Position numbers and translations under genes: made by a program
Notes under the pieces: generated by a model
Told to the model about the DNA's origin: nothing
What the model saw: the letters and a program-made list of their open reading frames with translations, nothing else
Databases searched by the model: none
DNA from: Nocardiopsis alborubida
GTDB taxonomy: Bacteria > Actinomycetota > Actinomycetes > Streptosporangiales > Streptosporangiaceae
DNA length: 64,000 bases
Assembly (NCBI RefSeq): GCF_012396365.1
Contig: NZ_JAAXPG010000027.1
Coordinates: 35,464-99,463 of the forward strand
Direction: 5' to 3'
In this document: piece after piece, positions 56,892 to 64,000 of the stretch
Position numbering within the stretch: the stretch's first letter is position 1
How the letters are laid out: every line of letters begins with the position of its first letter

Positions 56892-59800
56892 ATGACCGGC
56901 TCCCGGATATGGTTCACGGCCGCCCTCGCCCTCGTGCTCGCCCTCGTCGTCGGCGCCGGGGGACTGCTGCCGCAGAGCTGGCCGGAATGGGTTTCCCGCG
57001 TGGTCGTCGTCGTGGGCCTGGCCGCCGGTGTGGCGCTGCCCCTGACCGCCAAGGTCCTGGAGAGGGAAGCCGCGAGCAGATCGGCCAGCGCCCTCCCGCC
57101 GGGCGTCTTCCTGCGCAGAATCGCCGATATCAGCGAACTCGGCGTGCTGGGCATCAGGCCCGCACGCGAACCGTACACAGGTGACGGGGACGGCGTCGGG
57201 AGAACACCCGCTTATATCGAACGGTCGGCCGACGCCGAGCTGCGGGAAAAACTGGGGCGTTACCCGTTTCTCCTGCTCGTCGGACGCCCGAAGGCGGGAA
57301 AGTCCCGCTCGTTGTTCGAGGCCCTGCGCGTCCGGCCGTGGAAGCGGTACTCCCTCGTCGTCCCCAGCGGTAGGGAGGACCTCGCCGCGGCCGCACGCTA
57401 CGCCGCGGCGAAGCGCCGGTCCGTGCTCTGGTTGGACGACCTGCCCCGGTTCCTGGAGGACGGCAAGCTCCCCGCCGGTGCGTTGCACACGATGATCGCC
57501 GAGGGCAGGGCTCCGCGGGTGGTCGCGACCTCCTCCACCTACCTGGAGGAGGAGAGCGGGAGGTGGCTCCGGCCGGAGCACCCCGACAACATCGACGTCA
57601 AGGTCCTCCAACTGCCCGTTGACAACCCTCCGGTCGACGAACGCGAGGCCCAGCGGCTCGGGCGCCTGGACGGCCGTCTGGCGGACGCGCTGCGTCAGTG
57701 GGCCGCGCACCGCATCGACATCGCCCGCTACCTCGCGGCCGGCACGGAGGCCGTCGAGGAGTGGGAGAGCCTGCGGTCGGAGGAGGACCAGAGGGTGGCG
57801 GTGCTCGTCCAGGCCGCCTGCGACCTGCGTCGGATGGGGATGACGGGACCCCTGCCCGTGGACGCGGTGGAGCTCGTCTACCGGTGCCACCGGGGCGGCG
57901 CCTGGTCCGAGGAGCGCGAGGACCTCCCCGGGCTGTGGCGGCTGGCCGGACTCGACCGCAGGACGAGGTCCGACGCCGACGCTCGCCCCGACGGCCTGCT
58001 CACGCTCCTACCGGACGATCCGGACCGGTGCGTGGTGAGGGAGGACCTCGTCGACGAGATCCAGCGCAACCCGGACCTGAGCGCGGGGCGCCCGCTGCCG
58101 GAGGTCACCGCCTTCCTCCTCCAGCACGCAGAGACCGGTACCGAGGTACTCACCGCGGTCATGCACGAAGCCTTCAACAGCGAGGACTGGCAGCTGGCGG
58201 AGCGTGCGGCGCTCCACCGCGTCGAACGCGCCGAGCGCGCCGGAGCCGACGAGGAGGAAACCGCGAGGCTGCGCATAGACCACGCACGCGCGCTGCAGTT
58301 CCTCGGCGGGCATGACGAGGCGGAACGGGTCCTCGCCGGCGTTCTGGAAAGCGCCGACGACCAGACCCGGTGGTCGGCGGTCGGCGCCCTGCTCACAGTC
58401 GGATTCCGGGCCATGAGACACGGTTCGCTCCAGGAGGCCGAGCGGTGCCTCACCCGGGCCAGGGAGGGGATCGGGCGCTGGCCCGAGGCGCCCGAGGCCG
58501 ACCCCACGGCACCGTACGCCTATCTGGGCGAGGCCGGCCTGCTGGCGGCCCTGCTCCACGACGCCGGCTTCGGAGACGGTTCCGGAGCCGTCGAAGCGTG
58601 CCGGCGCTCCTACGACGAGCTCCACCGCAGGCTTCCCGCGGACCACTCCTACGTCCTGCACGCACAGGTGAACCTGGGCACCGCCCTCCTCGTCGAGAGC
58701 ATGTCCGACGGCTCCGAGACAGACGTCTCCCAGGCGGTCGAGCTGCTCTCGCACGGACTGGACAAACTCGAACACGGGGTCGGCGAGCGCCACGTGTTCT
58801 CCCTTGAGGCCCGACTCGTGCTCGCGATGGCGTACATGCACCAGCGCAGGAGGTCCGCGGCGACGGAACTGCTCGACTCCCTGATCCGCCGCGCCCGGGG
58901 CCCCGGGACGGACCTCTCCCCTCAGGTACTGGTCGCCGCGCTCTCCCTGAGGGCGTCCTGCGACTTCTGGGGCGGACGGATCCGTCGCGGGGAGGAGACC
59001 CTGGCGGAGGCGGTCCGTACGGCCGACGCGTGGCCGGACCTGCCGCCGGACGCCGCTCACATGCCCCGTCTGATCCTGGCGCTGCGCCTCCTGGCGGCCC
59101 GGCGGTTCGAGGAGACCCACGCAGTGATGGAGCGGGCGGAGGAGGGGCTCTACCCTTCCCTGTCCGCGGACGGGACCTTCCGCGAACTCGGCGTGTTCCT
59201 CGCCCGGTACCGCCTGCACCACCGCGGTGCGCGCGACACGGAGGAGACCGCCCGGCGGGTCCACGAGGGCCTGGCCAGGGCGCTGCCCCCCGGTGACGTG
59301 CAGCGCCGGGAGGCCGCCTACACCCTCGGGGAGGCCCTGGCGGGGCAGGGCCGGTTCGAGGAGGCCGAACCCCACTTCGCGGAGGCGTTGCGCGTGGACG
59401 CCGAGGGCCGCCGCGAACCGGTCGGGGGAGAGGATCCCGATCGCGAGCCCGGCCGCGCGCGGGCGTTGCTGGTCCGTGCCAACGCCGCGCTCGCGCTCCA
59501 GAGGGCGGGAACGGCCGGCCTCGACGTACCGGGCCACGTACCTCAGCAGAGGCGCCGCCGTGCCGGGAGAGAGGGAAGACACCTGTACACGGCGTACGCG
59601 ATGTCTCGGTGCGACAGAGAAATGGTCCAGGTCGACGCGGCGTCGCGCCCGGCTACGCCCGAGAGCCAGGAACTCCTCGTCAGACTCGGCCGGGGGCTCC
59701 TGGACGACGGCGAACTCCGGGCCGCCGAACGGCTCCTGCGCTCGGTCGTGCTGGTGCGCGACCGTTCCGGCCGCGGCGACGGCACACCTCGGGAGGCCGC

Positions 59801-61115
59801 CTCCCTGCTCGCCCTCTCCCTGCGCGGCCAGGGAAAGGAGGACGAGGCGCTGTGGTGGTACAGGCGCGAGCTCGGGGCACTTGAGGACGCCCGGGCGGGC
59901 GACGGCGCGGAGGCGGTGCGCCTGCGGGGGGAGGTCGCCGACCGGAAGGAGGCCGCCACCCGGATCCGGGAGCTCGACGAACGCCTCGACAGGGCCGTGC
60001 TCGCCTCCGTCAGCGGTCCCGGCCCCGTCGACCACGGTCCCGTCACCGAAGTCGAGCAGGAGTACCGTGAGCACTACGTCCGGTCCCTGGCCGAGCTCGG
60101 CGACGGCCACCCGATCACCCGGACGGCCGCCTACGGTCTGGGCCGCTGCCTGGCGGCACAGAGCCGTTTCGCCGAGGCGCACACGTACTTCTGCGCCGGG
60201 CTGGAGATCGATCCGCGGACCGGTCGTTCCCGACGCCGGGAGCGGTACTCGTGGGGCACGCGCGCGGGCGCGCTGGTCGTCGTCGTGTGCCTTCTCCCCC
60301 TCCACTGGCTGGTGTTCGCTCTGGTGCGGGCACTGGCACGGACGAGGCCGGTCCTGTGGACCCAGCCCGTGCGCGGCAACGCGAAGCGGTACGGGAAGGC
60401 ACGGGGGCTGCGCGTCTGGCGCAGCGTTCTGGGGCCCGACAACCGGTGGGTGGCCTTCCTGACCGCCGACATGGGGGAGAACGCCCACGCCGCCGGTGAC
60501 CTCGACTCCGCCGAGAGGCATCTGCGCGAAGCGGTGCTGATCCTGGAGGGGGCCGACCGGAGCGATCCCTACCTGACCGCTCTCACCACCCACAAACTGG
60601 CCTCGGTGCTGCTCGACCGGGGCGACCACGCCGAAGCGGCCCACTGGTTCCTGCGCGTGGCCCCCGCCCTGGACCGTGTCTTCGGAGAGGAGGACCGGGC
60701 AGTCCTGGGCCTTCGCGGCGGAGTCCTGCCGCTGCTCCTCCACGCGGGTGACTACGTCCGTGCGGAGGAAATCGCCCTCGACCTCCTGCCCAGGGTGGAG
60801 AGGGTGTTCGCCCCCGGCTCCGCCGAGGACGTCTTCGTCCGCCACTGGTACGGGACCGTCCTGCGCAAGACCGGTCGCCGGGATGGGGCGGAGGAGGTGC
60901 TGGCCGCCGTGGTCGAAAGGGCCCGGGAGCTGAGGACCGAGATCCTCCCCCTCGCGCTGGCCCAGCTCGGCTGCGTGATCCATGAGCGGGGGCGTCCCGG
61001 GAAGGCCCGTCCTCTGCTGGCGGAGGCCGACACGGCCTTCGAGGAGCAGGGACTGGAAGGGCCGATCGTCAACCTGGTGCGCGGTTACCTGGCCGAGGGG
61101 AGGCCCCTGGTCTAG
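56892..61115 (+). CDS. Membrane-anchored P-loop NTPase with TPR repeats, 1407 residues
   Basis: Two N-terminal membrane helices (about 6-27 and 36-54) place the protein at the membrane. A nucleotide-binding domain follows: Walker A GRPKAGKS (131-138), Walker B VLWLDD (178-183), and ATSSTYLEE near 212. From about 430 to 1100 and again from 1150 to the end, TPR-like helical repeats dominate (for example EAERVLAGVLES, FEEAEPHFAEALRVD, FAEAHTYFCAGLEID, AAHWFLRVAPALDRVF). A third membrane helix near 1125-1148 interrupts the repeats, which is peculiar. The architecture is that of STAND-type signalling ATPases. In several bacteria STAND/TPR proteins act in phage defence or signal transduction. No name can be assigned; it has its own promoter and no operon partner. 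Confidence 0.8.
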   Translation: MTGSRIWFTAALALVLALVVGAGGLLPQSWPEWVSRVVVVVGLAAGVALPLTAKVLEREAASRSASALPPGVFLRRIADISELGVLGIRPAREPYTGDGDGVGRTPAYIERSADAELREKLGRYPFLLLVGRPKAGKSRSLFEALRVRPWKRYSLVVPSGREDLAAAARYAAAKRRSVLWLDDLPRFLEDGKLPAGALHTMIAEGRAPRVVATSSTYLEEESGRWLRPEHPDNIDVKVLQLPVDNPPVDEREAQRLGRLDGRLADALRQWAAHRIDIARYLAAGTEAVEEWESLRSEEDQRVAVLVQAACDLRRMGMTGPLPVDAVELVYRCHRGGAWSEEREDLPGLWRLAGLDRRTRSDADARPDGLLTLLPDDPDRCVVREDLVDEIQRNPDLSAGRPLPEVTAFLLQHAETGTEVLTAVMHEAFNSEDWQLAERAALHRVERAERAGADEEETARLRIDHARALQFLGGHDEAERVLAGVLESADDQTRWSAVGALLTVGFRAMRHGSLQEAERCLTRAREGIGRWPEAPEADPTAPYAYLGEAGLLAALLHDAGFGDGSGAVEACRRSYDELHRRLPADHSYVLHAQVNLGTALLVESMSDGSETDVSQAVELLSHGLDKLEHGVGERHVFSLEARLVLAMAYMHQRRRSAATELLDSLIRRARGPGTDLSPQVLVAALSLRASCDFWGGRIRRGEETLAEAVRTADAWPDLPPDAAHMPRLILALRLLAARRFEETHAVMERAEEGLYPSLSADGTFRELGVFLARYRLHHRGARDTEETARRVHEGLARALPPGDVQRREAAYTLGEALAGQGRFEEAEPHFAEALRVDAEGRREPVGGEDPDREPGRARALLVRANAALALQRAGTAGLDVPGHVPQQRRRRAGREGRHLYTAYAMSRCDREMVQVDAASRPATPESQELLVRLGRGLLDDGELRAAERLLRSVVLVRDRSGRGDGTPREAASLLALSLRGQGKEDEALWWYRRELGALEDARAGDGAEAVRLRGEVADRKEAATRIRELDERLDRAVLASVSGPGPVDHGPVTEVEQEYREHYVRSLAELGDGHPITRTAAYGLGRCLAAQSRFAEAHTYFCAGLEIDPRTGRSRRRERYSWGTRAGALVVVVCLLPLHWLVFALVRALARTRPVLWTQPVRGNAKRYGKARGLRVWRSVLGPDNRWVAFLTADMGENAHAAGDLDSAERHLREAVLILEGADRSDPYLTALTTHKLASVLLDRGDHAEAAHWFLRVAPALDRVFGEEDRAVLGLRGGVLPLLLHAGDYVRAEEIALDLLPRVERVFAPGSAEDVFVRHWYGTVLRKTGRRDGAEEVLAAVVERARELRTEILPLALAQLGCVIHERGRPGKARPLLAEADTAFEEQGLEGPIVNLVRGYLAEGRPLV

Positions 61116-61195
61116 CCGCGCGCTCCGCGGGTGCGCGCACGGGGTGAGCCGACCGCCGGGGAGCCGACCGACGGGGAAACGTCGCCGGTGACGCC

Positions 61196-61210
61196 TACGA
61201 TCGCGACATG
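61196..61210 (+). promoter_or_regulatory. -10 element of a leaderless start
   Basis: TACGAT (61196-61201), six bases, ATG 61208. No ribosome site is present. It is another example of the leaderless pattern and separates this gene's expression from the TPR gene. Confidence 0.5.
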
Positions 61211-61990
61211 GACCCCCAGAAGGCTCTTTCCGTACGGCTTCCACCCGGACGCACGGTGTCCTCGGAGGACGGCACCCCGCTGCTGTGGCTGAGCGACGAC
61301 CCCGCGCCGTTCGGACTGTGGTCCCGACTGCTTGCCGAGCACCCCCGCTCCGGGCTGTGGCCGCTGCTCCTGGACGGACTGCGCAGCGAACCGGACCGGC
61401 CCTGGGAGTCCCGGGAGCTGTACCCCGAATGGATCTCCTCGCCCTCCGACCACGACCCGGAGGCACTGCTGGCCCGGTGGTGGAAGGAGCACGCCTGCGG
61501 CGAGGAGGCCGATCCCGGCGCCGACCGGTTGTCGGTGACCGCGCCCTACGGAGCGTCCTGGCCGGGACGAGCACCGGCCGCGCAGGTGGAGGAGGACCCG
61601 GGGGAGTCAGCCGCCGAGTGCGCCGAGATTCTGGTCGAGAACGGAGTGGGCTCGCGCCTGGGGCTTGTCCCGGCCGCCTCGGGCGCCGAGGCCGTGGCCG
61701 CGTCCGGTTGGGCGGGGCCGCTCAACTACGACAACGACACCGCCGTGTTCGCGGCCGTCGTGTCCGACTGGGAACGCCGCTTCGGCGCGCGCGTACTGGG
61801 CATGGGCTTCGGCACCCTCACCCTGAGCATCGCGGCTCCTCCCGCCGACACCGAGGCCGCCCTGCGCGTGGCGGCCGAGCACTTCGCCTTCTGCCCGGAC
61901 AACATCTGGCAGAACACCAGCCCCGGCAGGCTGGAGGTCTACGCGGAGCAGTTGGTCGGCTGCCCCGTCTGGCGCTTCTGGTGGGACTGA
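61208..61990 (+). CDS. DUF4253 domain protein
   Basis: 260 residues. The N-terminal half (1-110) contains WLSDDPAPFGLWSRLL and PLLLDGLRSEPDRPWESREL, the C-terminal half the DUF4253 signature: WERRFGARVLGMGFGTLTLSIAAPP near 180, then AEHFAFCPDNIWQNT and VYAEQLVGCPVWRFWWD at the end. These proteins are common in actinobacteria and often linked to contact-dependent toxin-immunity loci (a SUKH/immunity-like setting), but their biochemical role is unproven. It lies 92 bases after the TPR gene and ends near the Mrr-type gene on the opposite strand. Confidence 0.85.
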   Translation: MDPQKALSVRLPPGRTVSSEDGTPLLWLSDDPAPFGLWSRLLAEHPRSGLWPLLLDGLRSEPDRPWESRELYPEWISSPSDHDPEALLARWWKEHACGEEADPGADRLSVTAPYGASWPGRAPAAQVEEDPGESAAECAEILVENGVGSRLGLVPAASGAEAVAASGWAGPLNYDNDTAVFAAVVSDWERRFGARVLGMGFGTLTLSIAAPPADTEAALRVAAEHFAFCPDNIWQNTSPGRLEVYAEQLVGCPVWRFWWD

Positions 61991-62017
61991 GAGAACACGG
62001 AGAGAAAGCCGAGCGGG

Positions 62018-62671
62018 TCACGACCGGGGCGGCTCGGGCGCGCCGGAGCCGCCCATCCACCGCGCCAGCCGTTCCCGGTCCACCAGGGTCATGTAACCCT
62101 CGCCCTCGCGGGCCGCGGCCTCGGTGAAGCCGTTCGAGGCCACGAACACCCCCCGGTACCCCTCGTAACTGGTGGCGAGGACGCCGAGGAAGGCGCGGAC
62201 CTCGTTCGGGGGCACCGGGCTGTTCCACCGCTTGCACTGCACCACCACGGCCTGCCCGTCCGGCGCCCGGCCCAGCACGTCCACCCCTCCATCGGAGGCT
62301 CCGCCGACCACCGTCACGGCGGTGTAGCCGTGCGTGCGCATCAGCCCCGCGACGTGCTCCTCGAACTCCACCCCGCTCATCCGGTCGACCTCCGACAGGT
62401 CGACCCGCGCCACCCGCCACCTCTCCCGGGCCAGGCGCAGCCGCATGCGGCACCACCACACCAGGGCGGCCGCCCCCAGCGCCGCCACGGCCCACAACAG
62501 CGGACGCGCCGAACTCTGGGCCACCCACGCGCCGACCATCAAGGCCACGACCACGGCCAGCACGAGGGCGTACCGGTGGCGCCACACGAACCGCCACTCC
62601 CGGGGGCCGGTCCTGCCCTCGCCTGGGTACGTCCTGCCTTCAGCCGCGTCGTCCGGGGAGATGTCGGTCAT
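62018..62671 (-). CDS. Membrane-anchored Mrr-type restriction endonuclease-fold protein
   Basis: 217 residues. Two membrane helices (about 32-50 and 57-74) tie the protein to the membrane. The C-terminal part is the Mrr_cat nuclease fold: MSGVEFEEHVAGLMRTHGYTAVTVVGGASDGGVDVLGRAPDGQAVVVQCKRW (residues about 98-150), containing the PD-(D/E)xK residues Glu, Asp and Gln-x-Lys. KRW/NSPVPPNEVRAFLGVL is typical. Proteins of this form are found near defence loci and act on modified DNA, or on membrane-associated DNA when anchored. The Asp and Lys catalytic positions are intact, so activity is expected. It forms no operon. Confidence 0.88.
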   Translation of the reverse strand: MTDISPDDAAEGRTYPGEGRTGPREWRFVWRHRYALVLAVVVALMVGAWVAQSSARPLLWAVAALGAAALVWWCRMRLRLARERWRVARVDLSEVDRMSGVEFEEHVAGLMRTHGYTAVTVVGGASDGGVDVLGRAPDGQAVVVQCKRWNSPVPPNEVRAFLGVLATSYEGYRGVFVASNGFTEAAAREGEGYMTLVDRERLARWMGGSGAPEPPRS

Positions 62672-62821
62672 GGACTGCCTCTTCCCCGTCCGGGCGGATC
62701 GTCACCCTTGCCGGTACCGGGACGCTGTGGGGAACCCCACGGCGCGGAGCCGTTTCCGGTCCGGGACCCGCCCTGACCACCGCTCACCCGGGACGCGGGG
62801 TTCCGGAGCCGGAGCCGAACA

Positions 62822-62866
62822 CGTGGGGGAGGGCCGCTCCCCGTACTGGGTGCGGCCCTCCCCACG
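62822..62866 (-). terminator. Hairpin after the SH3-like membrane gene
   Basis: Arms 62822-62837 and 62852-62866 pair over 15 bases with one bulged G. It lies just past the 3' end (minus strand) of the gene ending at 62872. Confidence 0.5.
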
Positions 62867-62871
62867 CGTGT

Positions 62872-63738
62872 CTACACGGGTCGTACGAGACCGTCGCAGG
62901 ACTCGTACCCCTCCGGCGGGTCGCTCCCCTCCACCTTCGGCGTGTCCACGTACAGGTCGGACACCCACCGGCCGTCGTGGAGCAGGTTCCACACGGTCGA
63001 CTCCCTCGGATACCCGGCGGGGAACTCCTCGTTCCGGGGATCCTTCACGGGGTAGCCGTTGCGGACCTGGCAGACGATGTTCACGTGCACGTGGTCGAAC
63101 AGGTTCTGCTGGTCGCTCGCCGGGTAGGTGACGTGGGGGCCGCAGCGCGCCTTCACCCCCAGCCCTTCGGTGTAGACGACGGTCGCTGACCGCAGTTCCA
63201 GTGGATCCGGGCCCAAGGGGACCGGCGCGTCGCAGGCGGACTGCTCCGTGTTCGCCGCGACGGCCTCACCCGTGTCCGCCGTAGCCTCGCCCTCGACCGC
63301 TACGGGGACCACCCCGAAGAAGACCAGGGCCAGGGCGACGATGATCGCCACGATGGCCACCATCGCCACCGCTCCGAGGATCACACCGCCGGAGTTCTTT
63401 CCGTTGTTGTTGTGGGAGTTGGTGGTGTTGTGTGAGTTGTTGTTGGTGCTTACGGCGATGTTTGTGCGGTCGTTCACGTGGCTGTCCGATCGCGTGTCCT
63501 CGGGCGTGCCCGAATCGTTTTCTGGTGCCTTTTCCGGCGGAGAGGGGAGTTCGGCCTTCTGGAAGAAAGTGCCATACGTCCCGAGAGCCGCGAGAACCAG
63601 TCCGAAGAACCCGCTCGCCAGGTTGGCGAACTCGGGGCCGCTGAGTACCAGGGAGGAGAAGGCCGTGCCCAGGAGCACTGCCAGTCCCAGGGTCCCCAGG
63701 GTGAGGAAGAGGGGAGAGAAGACGAAGCGTCTTTGCAT
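62872..63738 (-). CDS. Membrane protein with extracytoplasmic SH3-like domain
   Basis: 288 residues from ATG 63738, chosen for GGAG six bases upstream; a longer frame up to 63909 runs into low-GC DNA without a good start. Two helices (about 10-30, 40-58), a long Asn/Ser/His/Thr-rich linker (about 85-115), a third helix (119-143), and an extracytoplasmic part with four cysteines including CQVRNGYPV, STVWNLLHDGRWVSDLYVDTP and ESCDGLVRP. The latter resembles the SH3-like domains that actinomycetes attach to secreted or membrane proteins. Its role is unknown. The low-complexity linker has codon use unlike the rest of the window. Confidence 0.7.
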   Translation of the reverse strand: MQRRFVFSPLFLTLGTLGLAVLLGTAFSSLVLSGPEFANLASGFFGLVLAALGTYGTFFQKAELPSPPEKAPENDSGTPEDTRSDSHVNDRTNIAVSTNNNSHNTTNSHNNNGKNSGGVILGAVAMVAIVAIIVALALVFFGVVPVAVEGEATADTGEAVAANTEQSACDAPVPLGPDPLELRSATVVYTEGLGVKARCGPHVTYPASDQQNLFDHVHVNIVCQVRNGYPVKDPRNEEFPAGYPRESTVWNLLHDGRWVSDLYVDTPKVEGSDPPEGYESCDGLVRPV

Positions 63739-63936
63739 CGCTACTCCGAGTTCTGAGCTGCGGTGGTTGAGGAAATCCTGCCACAGCATCAATGCCGGAG
63801 TGAACTCTGGGGGCGGTTGTAGCGATTTAATAATATGGTCGCTTGTGAATGGAATTCTTTTTTCATGCTTGTGCTGAACTTTAATTTGTGGGGTTACCGT
63901 TCTTGACAAGCAGCCCCGCCGGAGTATCCCGAAGGT

Positions 63937-64000
63937 ATGAGGTATTCCACCGGCGGCGGGCTGACCGCCGCAGAACGCCAGCGACGCGAGGCGGTGCGCA
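63937..64000 (+). mobile_element. IS630-family transposase, 5' end only
   Basis: Twenty-one codons from ATG 63937 (GAAGG upstream) reach the window edge. The start RYSTGGGLTAAERQRREAVR matches the N-terminus typical of actinobacterial IS630-type winged-helix transposases (RYxxGGGLTAxxRxxRExVR). A TTGACA at 63903-63908 may be its -35. The identification rests on about 20 residues. Confidence 0.65.

Noticed and set aside
62872..63909. Longer start (63909) for the SH3-like membrane protein
   Set aside because: The extra segment is low-GC, begins at TTG without a ribosome site and lies in the promoter-like region facing the IS630 gene.
1..64000. Many long antisense and off-frame ORFs
   Set aside because: In GC-saturated DNA such frames lack stops by chance; they overlap genes with clear family motifs and have Arg/Gly/Pro-rich nonsense translations.

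Overview
This 64 kb window comes from the chromosome of a very high-GC actinomycete. The evidence is GC-saturated third codon positions, RbpA, a conservon (cvnA-D plus two P450s), a WblA-free but XRE/DUF397-bearing regulatory locus, mycolate-style fabG-fabI order, DUF3090/SCO1664 family genes, and many promoters whose -10 box sits 6-7 nt before the start codon. The overall mix suggests Nocardiopsis or a close relative (Streptosporangiales), but that genus call is inference. No rRNA, tRNA or CRISPR array was seen. An IS630-type transposase begins at the right edge.

Layout. 0-9.3 kb: the tail of an unknown gene with a strong terminator, a coupled homocitrate-synthase-like/YrdC pair, an AgcS amino-acid symporter, and a permease + TIGR03943 pair behind a promoter with a Zur-like box, then an orphan histidine kinase and a TVP38-type membrane protein. 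9.3-16.4 kb: orphan amino-acid-type binding lipoprotein, LysR regulator, acyl-CoA dehydrogenase with a palindromic operator, Sfp-type phosphopantetheinyl transferase, DeoR regulator, dolichol-phosphate-mannose-synthase-like GT2. 16.5-24.3 kb: MacB-like ABC exporter, NarL-type two-component pair, AraC/monooxygenase-fold pair. 24.5-29.3 kb: fabG-fabI (fatty acid synthesis), an SDR, and a TetR/serine hydrolase divergent pair. 29.4-32.2 kb: AT-richer regulatory locus (BldC-like HTH, anti-sigma-like ATPase, XRE-DUF5753, duplicated DUF397). 32.2-43.4 kb: a RecD2-like protein with ruined ATPase motifs, MarR divergent from an LLM-BBE flavoprotein fusion, an aldo/keto reductase, the histidine phosphatase-DUF3090-SCO1664 set, a HAD phosphatase and rbpA with a sigma-R type promoter. 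44-49.4 kb: a complete conservon ending in a CYP157-like (no ExxR) and a CYP154-like P450. 49.6-56.6 kb: lipoprotein, ABC-F protein, MBL-fold protein, a rifampicin monooxygenase (rox) preceded by a rifamycin-associated element, and an F420-type LLM oxidoreductase. 56.8-64 kb: accessory-looking block with a 1407-residue membrane-anchored P-loop/TPR protein, DUF4253, a membrane-anchored Mrr-type nuclease, a membrane/SH3-like protein and the IS630 start.

The strongest results are the RAE-rox locus (rifamycin-inducible resistance), the conservon with its paired atypical and typical P450s, the Zur-box operon, the sigma-R promoter of rbpA, and a two-copy palindromic intergenic repeat whose arms vary in a partly pair-preserving way (32.0 and 50.6 kb). 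The most plausible place for something undescribed is the 56.8-64 kb block and the degenerate RecD2-like protein.
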